Origin: RPRC01 sp034933285
Lineage (GTDB): Bacteria > Desulfobacterota > Desulfuromonadia > Geobacterales > Geobacteraceae
Assembly: GCA_034933285.1 (NCBI GenBank)
Contig: JAYFNT010000005.1
Coordinates: 1-64,000, forward strand
Direction of reading: 5' to 3'
Length of the DNA stretch: 64,000 bases
Below the pieces are notes generated by a model. The model was not told the origin of the DNA. It did not search any database and saw nothing but the letters and a program-made list of their open reading frames with translations. Position 1 is the stretch's first letter. Every line of letters starts with the position of its first letter. The translations under genes were made by a program, and so were the position numbers. Positions 1 through 9,000 of this stretch are shown in pieces.

Positions 1-1
1 C

Positions 2-151
2 GGCGAGGACAGAAAGCTCCTCACCACCGAAGCCCAGGGCCGGCCCGAAGAGCGGACCAGCGGCGTGATCCTCTACGACAAAGTGGGGAACCCCCTGGAG
101 AGCCGGGACGGCAACAACAACATCCACAAGACCTACTACAATGTCTATAAA
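2..151 (+). pseudogene. RHS/YD-repeat protein, internal fragment cut by a RAYT element
   Basis: The frame from base 2 reads as RHS/YD-repeat sequence, with the segments VILYDKVGNPLESRDGN and HKTYYNVY, typical of polymorphic-toxin wall-forming repeats. It runs in from outside the window and loses similarity at about base 151, where the terminal repeat of a RAYT element begins. The usual RHS core end (the DPxG...NPxxxxDPxGL block) is missing. A toxin-like tail lies beyond the element, so core sequence has probably been deleted as well as interrupted. The family is clear from the YD pattern; the identity of the parent gene is not visible here. Confidence 0.7.
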
Positions 152-1188
152 GGGGTCAGGTCTACAGAATACAGGGAAACGTGGTATCCTTCGAAAGGTA
201 GAGAAGAACCTATCAATCAAAGGAGCGAGCCATGTCCAGACCATTAAGGATCACCTACCCCGGCGCATACTATCATGTCACATCACGTGGTAATGAAAAG
301 AAGGACATATTCAGGAGCAAGCGGGACCGGGAGAAATTTCTCGAATATCTGGAAACAGCGACGAAACGCTATGGAGCAGTAATCCATGCCTATTGCCTGA
401 TGAGCAACCATTATCACCTGCTTCTGGAGACACCGGAAGGAAACCTGTCTCAGATAATGCGGCATCTGAACGGGGCCTATACGACTTACTTCAACGTAAA
501 AAGGAAAAGGACCGGCCATCTGTTCCAGGGAAGATACAAAGCGATACTGGTTGAAGCCGACGAATACGCAACAGAACTTTCCCGTTACCTGCACCTTAAT
601 CCGGTCCGAGTGGGAATGGCAACCAGGCCCGGCGAATATCAGTGGTCCAGTTATCGAAGCTACGTAGGGGAAGAAAAGACGCCGGATTGGCTCAAAAGAG
701 ACTTCATCCTCGGCTATTTCGGCAAGAATAGCGCAACCGCGATGAAACGGTATCGGAGCTTTGTCGAAGACAAGCTGGAGCAGGATTACGAAAGCCCTTT
801 GAAAGGAGCCATCGGCACGGCCATACTGGGAACAGCAGAATTTCTTGAGAGAATCATCGCGACTCACCTGGACGCGAAAGAATCGGGCAGGGATGTTCCC
901 GCATTGCGGCGATTTGCCAAACGACCATCGCTGGAAGAGATAGAGGCCGCAGTAAAGGCGGAAATTGAGAACGACGCCAAGCTTGCCAGGCAAGCGGCCA
1001 TTCATTTCTGCCACAGGTACAGTGGTGAAAAACTGCGAACCATAGGAGAACGGTACAAGGTGGGGGAATCAGCGATAAGCGAAGCGAGTCGGGCATTCAT
1101 GAAGAAGATGGAAAAGGACGACAAGTTGCGAAGAGAGGTTTTAAGGATAAAGAAGAAGTTGAACATCTGAATAATGTAGACCTGACCC
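152..1188 (+). mobile_element. RAYT (REP-associated tyrosine transposase) element with inverted ends
   Basis: The left end carries ggggtcaggtctaca (152-166). The right end carries its inverse, tgtagacctgaccc (1175-1188). Between them lies one transposase gene. Inverted REP-like ends around a Y1 transposase gene are the expected layout for a RAYT unit. It sits inside an RHS gene. No obvious target-site duplication is visible. An 18-bp tandem duplication directly abuts the right end. Confidence 0.7.
232..1170 (+). CDS. REP-associated tyrosine transposase (Y1_Tnp / IS200-like)
   Basis: This is a 312-residue protein of the TnpA_REP family, single-strand HUH nucleases that act on REP hairpins. 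The N-terminal YHVTSRGN block (about residues 14-21), the HUH-type motif in CLMSNHYHLLLETP (about 55-68), HLFQGRYKA (about 96-104) and YLHLNPVRVGM are all present, so the catalytic domain looks intact. A C-terminal helical DNA-binding tail follows (about 220-312). The ATG follows AAAGGAG with good spacing. The gene stands alone between the element's inverted ends. Codon usage resembles the host, and it may still be functional. Confidence 0.9.
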   Translation: MSRPLRITYPGAYYHVTSRGNEKKDIFRSKRDREKFLEYLETATKRYGAVIHAYCLMSNHYHLLLETPEGNLSQIMRHLNGAYTTYFNVKRKRTGHLFQGRYKAILVEADEYATELSRYLHLNPVRVGMATRPGEYQWSSYRSYVGEEKTPDWLKRDFILGYFGKNSATAMKRYRSFVEDKLEQDYESPLKGAIGTAILGTAEFLERIIATHLDAKESGRDVPALRRFAKRPSLEEIEAAVKAEIENDAKLARQAAIHFCHRYSGEKLRTIGERYKVGESAISEASRAFMKKMEKDDKLRREVLRIKKKLNI

Positions 1189-1218
1189 TTAGGCTTTTCT
1201 TGACCCTTAGGCTTTTCT
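1183..1218 (+). repeat. Perfect 18-bp tandem duplication at the RAYT element edge
   Basis: The 18-mer tgacccttaggcttttct occurs at 1183-1200 and again at 1201-1218 without mismatch. It begins inside the right terminal repeat of the RAYT element and extends into flanking DNA. It could be a footprint of element movement or a replication slippage product. Confidence 0.85.
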
Positions 1219-1459
1219 TACGAACCGATTATATAAAACAGCAGGTAAGGCGAAGACTCACAATCAATTAGAAAAAGAAGTCGTTTATAGAGTTGAGATA
1301 GATCCTGCTAATGTGCCAAATCGCACACCTTTCACAAGGATAAATCCAACAGATAATCCGAATTGGGGTGTTGGTGGAGGAGTAGAAGCTACTACAACGG
1401 AAGCAATACCAGTAGATCGAAATACTTTGACACGATTAAAAGGAGTTAAAAAAAGATGA
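1211..1459 (+). pseudogene. Orphan C-terminal toxin tip of an RHS protein
   Basis: The frame open from 1211 to the TGA at 1457-1459 encodes about 82 residues with no credible start codon. It includes YRVEIDPANVPNR and NWGVGGGVEATTTEAIPV. It is in the same frame as the RHS fragment upstream, is visibly AT-richer than the RHS core, and overlaps the next gene by ATGA. That is how RHS toxin tips join their immunity genes. I infer that it is the variable toxin tip stranded after loss of the core. The toxin family is not recognised. Confidence 0.55.
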
Positions 1460-1908
1460 ACAAAACGTGGCCTTCTGTAATAAGAATTATATTTAAGAGT
1501 GAAAATGTCACAGTGCCAAGTTTGCTGGTATATTTGGAAATACTTTCACGTTTAAAGAATAATTATAGTATCGGTCCATGTCTCACTGATGACGATGGTG
1601 AAGTTAAAATTCCACGAGACACTATAGATGCAACTATAGAAAGAGCAAAAGAAATCAGTCCAATGGATTATAAAGGAAATTTGGAGGATTGTGTTGGGGT
1701 GGAAGTTATAGTGGAAACTGTGGATGAACTTAATAATCGGATTTTGAGGGGGGGAAAATTCTATCCAAAAGAGGCCAAAAAACTAAAAGATCTCCTTATA
1801 AAGTGTACAAACACTAAATACTTGGGAAAACGAGTTGTTATCAACATGCCTACAGATTTGGAAACAATAGTGGTTGATTTAACTTCTTCAAATCTGAAAA
1901 AAAAGTGA
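1456..1908 (+). CDS. Probable immunity protein for the orphan RHS toxin tip
   Basis: This encodes a 150-residue soluble, acidic-to-neutral protein with no signal peptide or membrane segment. The start overlaps the toxin-tip stop (ATGA), and ggagtt lies upstream. The gene is AT-rich like the tip. Position, size and composition fit a cognate immunity protein of a polymorphic toxin; no domain is recognised. The frame is intact although the toxin is broken, as expected if immunity is still useful against kin carrying the intact toxin. The function is inferred from context only. Confidence 0.55.
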   Translation: MNKTWPSVIRIIFKSENVTVPSLLVYLEILSRLKNNYSIGPCLTDDDGEVKIPRDTIDATIERAKEISPMDYKGNLEDCVGVEVIVETVDELNNRILRGGKFYPKEAKKLKDLLIKCTNTKYLGKRVVINMPTDLETIVVDLTSSNLKKK

Positions 1909-1922
1909 ACTGGGAATAAGGG

Positions 1923-2138
1923 GACGTAGGCAACTTTGTCAACTTATATGTAATAACATACCGAAATATCGTGCGTTGCACAGTTAGTATCGACAATGGG
2001 GCTCGGCTGTCAAAGCTGCGAAGTATCTTGGTGTGTAGCGTTGTGGTGTTCACTGGAAGTGTTAGGGAGCGCCTGGGAAACCTTACTCAACGGTAAATCA
2101 GGCAGTTAGGCGTGACAAGTTGACTAAGTCACCTACGT
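1923..2138. repeat. Inverted-repeat-bounded relic (REP/MITE-like)
   Basis: Arms at 1923-1944 and 2117-2138 are inverse copies matching at 19 of 22 positions; the left arm begins acgtaggcaactttgtcaac. Between them one frame gives SAVKAAKYLGV followed by a stop, which resembles the C-terminal helix-turn-helix tail of RAYT-type transposases (pattern ARYLGV). I read this as a decayed second RAYT unit or a non-autonomous derivative. The transposase resemblance is weak. Confidence 0.4.
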
Positions 2139-2171
2139 TTAGCTCCCGTCCGCTTAGCTCCATAAGAATGA

Positions 2172-2462
2172 GAGGTTGATACGTTAAATAAATACTGTAC
2201 TCCAAAATGCAAATTTGATGATTTATGCGTAATTGCTCAACGTGCTAATCCAGAACATCCCGATGATCGTACTGCAAAGTATTGTTTAATTACATGTAAA
2301 AGGTGTGGGAGATTAAGAGAATCTAGGCGAGGGCCTGATGCTGATAAATGGGGAACGGCCTCAAGGGAAGAGATAGAAGTAGATTATGATTATGTATTGA
2401 TAAATTATGGATTAAGTGAAGAAGAAGTAAGCAGAAGGACTTTAATAGAATCGCAACGATGA
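2172..2462 (+). pseudogene. Start-less ORF relic with Cys pairs
   Basis: An open frame of about 96 codons (stop TGA at 2460-2462) follows an in-frame stop at 2169 and has no ATG, GTG or TTG near its beginning. It contains CTPKC, LCVIA, CLITCKRCG and an acidic tail, suggesting a small zinc-ribbon-like protein. The segment is AT-rich like the neighbouring RHS accessory DNA. It is either the 3' part of a lost gene or a gene with an unusual start. No family is recognised. Confidence 0.3.
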
Positions 2463-2566
2463 ATTGCCTCCGCAATAACGGGCAAAATATTCCTATCGAT
2501 TAGATTGTCGAAAGATAGCAAGAACAAACTGATTCATAAGTGATGAACTTTCGGAGGAAAGTACAT

Positions 2567-2953
2567 ATGAACACAAAAAAACTAGTTAGAATTTTATTCA
2601 CTGTAATAACGTTGATTTTACTCTGTACAGATATCTCCTTTGCCACTCCCCTGGAAAAGATCCGCTTCATCAAAACCTCACCCAGGGACGAAACGGCCGT
2701 CATCAAGGAAGCAAACGGGAAACTGAAGGTCATTAGGCCAGGCGACAGGATCGGTGACAAGATATCGGTGACTGCAATTTCCAAGGACAGGATCATTCTC
2801 GAGGAGAAGACCGACAAGGGGCCGGAAACGGTAATCGTCCGGATCGGCAAGGACGGCCAGTCCCTTGAAAGGATCAGCAAACAGTGTGATGTGAAACCTC
2901 TCCTGGGGATGCCGGATTCGAAGACAAAAACGGCCCCTGCGGCCAGGAAGTAA
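2567..2953 (+). CDS. Small secreted protein with PilP/GspC-like domain
   Basis: This encodes a 128-residue protein. The start at 2567 is chosen because GGAGG lies at 2553-2557; an upstream in-frame GTG and ATG (2540, 2543) lack a ribosome-binding site. Residues 1-26 form a signal peptide (KKLVRILFTVITLILLC, then SFA). The mature part has the pattern KVIRPGDRIGDKISVTAIS followed by DRIILEEK. This resembles the small periplasmic homology domain of PilP and GspC, which link inner-membrane secretion parts to the outer-membrane secretin. It lies 88 bp upstream of the giant secreted protein in the same direction, so a role in exporting or anchoring that protein is possible but inferred. Confidence 0.65.
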   Translation: MNTKKLVRILFTVITLILLCTDISFATPLEKIRFIKTSPRDETAVIKEANGKLKVIRPGDRIGDKISVTAISKDRIILEEKTDKGPETVIVRIGKDGQSLERISKQCDVKPLLGMPDSKTKTAPAARK

Positions 2954-3041
2954 AAAATTTTTACCCGAAACCAAATTAGGCAACAATAATGCAGAGTTGC
3001 ATCATTAATTCGACACAAATTACGGCACTCCCGGAGGGGCG

Positions 3042-6000
3042 ATGAAACGGATCGGACTGGTGCGTCATCTTTGGCTGTCAGCTACAAAAGCAACAATAAA
3101 ATCAGTTATCATGATGGCCTTTATCATGCTGTCGGCATTATCATCCCCGGTCCTCGCCGCCGACTTCACCGCGAAAACCCTGGGCGACCACGGCAACGTA
3201 TCCGTCATGGAAGTATCCGGAAACTATGACATAATGAATCCCGACGGCACTTTCAACGTGGAACCACGCCAGGTGATCGCCAGGGAATTCTACAAGACCC
3301 ACAAGGACGACTACGACTTCCTCGTCATCTTTTCCAACTTCGACTACAGCATGCGTGATGAGTTGACCAAGGGCTTTTACTCGTCCGTTAAGAACGACGT
3401 GCTGGGCATCGGCAAGGAACTGTTCGACAATTCGGCGCTTTACGGCAGTAATGGCATGCTCCAGGGAACCATCGACATGGGGAACATCTCCTCGAAGGTG
3501 TCCGACCCTCTGGACCCCCGGTTCGAGGAGACCCTCGGTGTCCTTTCCCACGAGATAAGCCATCGCTGGTCGGCGTATGTCAGCTTCAGGGACCAGGCGG
3601 GCAACCCGAGCCAGGCGCTCCTGGGAAGGGAAGCCTCCCACTGGAGCTATCTCCTTGATACCCGGGGATCGCTCATGTACGGCAATCACTGGACCGACAA
3701 CGGCAACGACACGTTCACCTCCATCGCGGTCACTAAATACTACAGCCCCCTCGACCTCTACCTCATGGGGATGATCGACAAGAGCAAGGTCCCGCCCATG
3801 CTCCTGATCGACAACCCCGCCATCGATCCGCAACGGATGCCGGAAATGGGCGCCACCATCAGCGGCACCTCCCGCCTGGTGACCATCGAGGACATCATCG
3901 CCGCCGTAGGCGAGCGGGTGCCGTCGGCCGCGGATTCCAAAAAGAGTTTCAAGACCGCCTTCATATTCGTCACCACCCCGGGAACCTTCACCGGCAAGGA
4001 ACTGACCGGGATCGAGAACATCCGGAACGGGTTCGTCACCAGATACTCGATCCTCACCGACGGCAAGGGACTGGTGCAGGTCGCCGCCACGCCCAGGGAG
4101 AACCTGCCGGTAAACCCCGGGGTCACGCAGCCGGTCCTTGATCCGCGCACCCTTCCCCCCGACATCAACGAGGGCATCACCTGGCTCCTGGGCCGGCAGC
4201 AGGCCGACGGGAGCTGGAGCGACATCCCCCTGACCACCGAGCGGGACACCGCCGAGGTGGTCTCCGCCCTCCGGACCTTTTCGTCCGCCGGTTCTCAGTA
4301 TCAGGCGGGATACGACTGGCTGAACCGGGTCGTGTCCAACAATACCGACTACCTGGCCCGCAGGATCGACTCCCTTGTCGGTGCGGGCGGCAATGCTTCC
4401 ACCCTGGTCGCAACCCTGGTATCCCTCCAGAATCCGGACGGGGGATGGGGCAGCGCCAAGAGCTTCGGCAGCTCCGCCGGCGACACCGCCCTGGCGCTCA
4501 AGGCACTGGTGCGTGCCGGGTACGGCAACCGCGAACTGATCGGCAGGGGAGTGGCCTTCCTCAAGGGGCGCCGGAATCCGGACGGCGGCTGGAGCGACGG
4601 CGGCTCCAGCGCCATCCGGCCCACGACTGCCGTGCTCTCGATCTTCACGGCACTGAAGAGCGAATTCGGGCTGGATACCGAAGTGCAGGATGCAACCGCA
4701 TGGCTCCTCACCAAGCAGAACCCGGACGGCGGTTTCGGCTGCAGCCCCAGCACGGTCTACGAAACCGCCCTCGCGGTCATGGCGCTCAGGGAGACTGGGG
4801 CCGCCATCGACGTCACCAACAGGGGCGTCGCATACCTCCTGGGGCAACAGTCAAGCAACGGCAGCTGGAGCGACAGCCCCTTCCAGACGGCCCTGGCGGT
4901 CAAATCGGTGTGGCAGGCCACCATCACCCCCGACCTGTCCCTGAAGAACGGCGACATCACACTGATTCCCGAAAGGATCACGGAACTGCCGACCACCGCG
5001 GTCGTCAGCGCCGTCATCAGGAACCTGGGCCGGACCGACGTCCCCCAGGCGAAAGTCGTCATCTATGACGGCGCCGTCGCCGCCGATCGCAAAGTCGGGG
5101 AACAGGTGCTGGCCTTCCCGGCCCTGGCAAGCGTCACGGCGACCTTCTCCGTCCCGGTGCCCGACGGCAACAGCCATACCTTCTACATCACCGTGGACCC
5201 TGACAACCAGGTCAAGGAATCGGACGAAAGCAACAACATGGCGGGCAAGACGCTCAATCCCGAACTCACCTACGATTTCAGCGTGGGCCAGGGCGATCTG
5301 TCCGTCTCTGAAAACCCGGTCGGCATCTTCAAGGAGGTCAGGCTCACCGCACGGGTTGCCAACAGGGGGACCTCGAACGCCTACAACGTTCAGCTCCGCT
5401 TCTTCATCGACCTTCCCGGGGCGCCCTACGAGGTGGCGACCGTCACCGCGGACATCCCGGCCGGAGGTTCCGTGACCAGGGAGGTCACCTGGAAGGCGGA
5501 CAAGGCCGGGGCCGACATGCCCCTTACCGTGCAGGTGGACCCGCAGAACACCTTTGCCGAGCTGTCCGAAACCAACAACCGCGCCTCCATGCCCCTTACC
5601 GTTACCGGAGCGACCCTCCCCAATCTCGCCGTTTCCCACAAGGACCTGGTCGTCACGCCGAACCCCGCGCTGGAGCGGGGGACCGCCAGCATTGCCGTCC
5701 CGGTGAAGAACAACGGCTTCTCCACTGCGCAAAACGTGAAGGTGGATTTCTACCGGGGCGTGCCGGGGAGCGGCGGCGTGCTGATCGGCAGCGGGACGAT
5801 TCCCGCCCTGGAAGCCGGGCAGAGCCAGCAGGTTGCCGTGAGCTGGGGGCCGATAGCCGAATCGGGCTCCGGGGCCATTTTCGTCAGCGTCGATCCGGAC
5901 AAGACGGTCGCGGAGGTAGCGGAAGACGACAACACCGCCTTTACCCAGGTGGATGTCCTGAGCCTTCCCGACCTGGCCGTCACGGCGAATGCCATCTTCC

Positions 6001-9000
6001 TCAACCCGTCCGCGCCGAAGGAAGGGGACACCCTGGCGATCAACGTCACGGTGCAGAACAGCGGCGGCCAGGATGCCTTGAACGTGCCGGTTGCGGTCAA
6101 GGAAGGGTCCACCGTCGTCGGCGCCCAAGTGATACCGAGGATTGCCGGCCACGGGCAGGCAAGCGTCTCGATCTCCTACGCCACGGCCGGAAAGAACGGT
6201 ACCCATGAAATCCAGGTGACGGTGGACGGGGACAATACCATTGTCGAGCTGCGCAAGGACAACAATACCGCCACCAAAACCTTCGGCATCCAGAACGCCA
6301 ACCTCTGGGTGAGCGAGCAGTACATCTCGCCAAATGGAGATGGCGTCAAGGATTCAACCGACTTCTTCTTCCGCCTGGCTACACCCGTCTGGGTAAAGGT
6401 CCAGGTGGTGAACCGCAAGGGGGAGGCAGTCCGGACCTTCAGCGGCGGTGAGCTGGACAGCACCGCCGGCACTACCGTGACCTGGGACGGGAAACGCGAC
6501 AACGGGGTCGTGGCCAGGGATGGCGACTATCAGTTCAAGGTGCTGGGGGCTGCCGGCGAGCTTCTGGGGAGCCTGCAGGTTGTCGTGGATACGAACCGCT
6601 CCGCTCTGCCCGAGGCTATCGGGACCAGGTACTGGCTGCAGAATAACCTCACCTGCAGCCTGGGCGACTATACGGTCCTGAAATGGCTGCCGGATGAGAG
6701 CGGCGTCCTGGTGCAACTGTACGGTTCCGTATTGGAAAAGGGCATCTACCGATTGTCGCCGACCGGTGAAGACATGAAACTGCTCATGCGACAGGGCTGG
6801 TCGGACGCCAACTATGATTACACGCTCCGTGACTACTCATTGTCTCCTGACGGAAGCACTGTTGCCTCAATTATCTGGATGCGCGACCGGGTCACATCCG
6901 TTTCCACGTACAGTATCTGGCTTGTCGACACCGACGGGGAAAACCTCAGGCTGTTGTACAAAAATGCCGATTCCGCGATGATCCCTGATGGAGAGCTGGC
7001 ATGGTCGCCGAATGGAAAACTGCTCTCGTACAAGTTCTGGAAATTATCGACGAAAAGATACACCCTGTCGTATGCCAACATCGAAACCGGCGTCAATACC
7101 ATTGTCGACAACGCGGAAAACGGCAATGCCATCGACAGGGTGGCGTGGTCCAGGGACAATTCGAGGCTGTCATACAACATCATGACAGACAACGGATCGA
7201 TGATCGTTCATGTAAGTGATTTGGCCGGGAACAAGACAACCGTCTATAACGCGGCCGCCAGCGGCTATTATTACTCCGACCTGTTCTGGTATGACACGGG
7301 CAGATTGATAATGACTTACAGTATTTACATGTACAGCATAGACACGGTCAACAATACATCAGAAATGCTGTCTGATAAACTGAAGTCATATAATTTTAAC
7401 GAGAAGTACGGCAAGCTGGCGATAGTTGAAAGAAACGTAAATGACGAGCTTTATTATTATGATGGCAGCACCAAACAGAAGTATCACGAGACTACCAAGT
7501 ATTTCAAAGACTGCATACCGCGCTTGGACGATATCGTCTGGTCGCCGGACGGCAGGATTCTGGCGTTCACCGACCCATACTTCGCATCGAAGGACATCCC
7601 CGTCTATCATACGAACCTCGTCACTATCGACACGCTGACCGGAGCCAAGAAACTCACCAGGCTGATCGATGCCGATGAAACGGAATTCGACTGCGGATTG
7701 TTGTCGTATCACGTGTACCTGAAAAAGGGCGATTCGGTAAAGGAAGTGGGGGTACTCCACTATCGGGATGCCTATGCGACGCAGAAACTTGACCTGACGC
7801 CGTATCTGGCGGGACAGGCAGGCCCGGTCACCCTCAGGATCAGGCAGGTGGGTTTGGACGGGGCCAATATCGACCATGTCGCCCTCGAAGTGAACGGGGG
7901 CCGATTCAGTCCCGTAAAGGCGGTAAAGATCGCCACCGGTACCGATATCCTGGCCAAGGTCGAAGCACAGGATGGCGATGTGGCGGAATTCCACGAAACC
8001 GAGGCGGAATTTGTCTGGGATCAATTGCCGGCAGCCGGCAGAGTCTCGCTCGTCCTCAATGCCAACGAGGTGGCTCTCGGTTCCAGTACGGTCCTCCTGA
8101 ACAGCCTTGCTGCGGCAACTTCCGCCGCCCTGACCGGATCCAGCGCTGCCACGAAGTATGTGGGCGGGCTGCAGTGGCTCGGAGACAACGAGAACCTGGT
8201 GGCCCAGGACTCCGCGGGCCTGTTCGCGATCAGTAATGTTGACGGTCTTAAGAGCTATCTGCCGGCCAGCGGCGATATCACCGACGTCTCGCCCCAGCGC
8301 GAATATGTCGACTATCTGCAGGATGTGGACGAAACCAGTGCCTGTTACCAGGCGAACTCTTCGAAAGGAAAAGACTATTGGGCGCTGGGTTCGCTCCTTA
8401 ACCTGGTCGCTTATCTCACGGCATCGAAGGAGAAGTCGGCGGTTGTCCTCAAGGGTGTCGCCTCCGACAGGAACTTCGCGGGATACCGGCTCGAATATGC
8501 GTCCGCCGGTGCGCCCGATGACTGGAAGCCGGTGGCTCCCGCCTCCGACACGCCGGTGGTGAACGGTGTCTTCACCACCTGGGTGCCCCCCGGGGAAGGG
8601 ACCTACTACGTGCGGTTGACCGTATGGGACAAGGCCGGCAATACCGCCGTCAAGAAGACCCGGGTCAACTGGGGGCTCTCGGCGAGTATCTCGAACCTGT
8701 ACAAGTCGCTGGAGAACTTCTCTCCCAACGGCGACGGTGTCCGGGACACGGTGGAGCTCCACTACCAGGTGCTGGAACCGGCCCACCTGGAGTTCCAGGT
8801 CCGGGACGAAGCGGGCACGCTCGTGCGCACCCTGCTCAGGGATTATGCCCAGCCTGCCGCCGACAGCGTCTCCTGGGACGGCCGGGATGAATCCGGCCGG
8901 ATGGCGCCGGATGGGAAGTACTCCATCAAGGTGTTCGACTATGAATTCTTCGTGGAGGTGGACGGTTCGGTACCAGGTGTAGCCGTCGGGATAGGGCCGG

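Noticed and set aside
3141..4847. 568-codon minus-strand frame opposite the metallopeptidase-like region
   Set aside because: Composition is Gly/Arg/Val-rich mirror coding of the plus-strand gene, with no motif or start signal.
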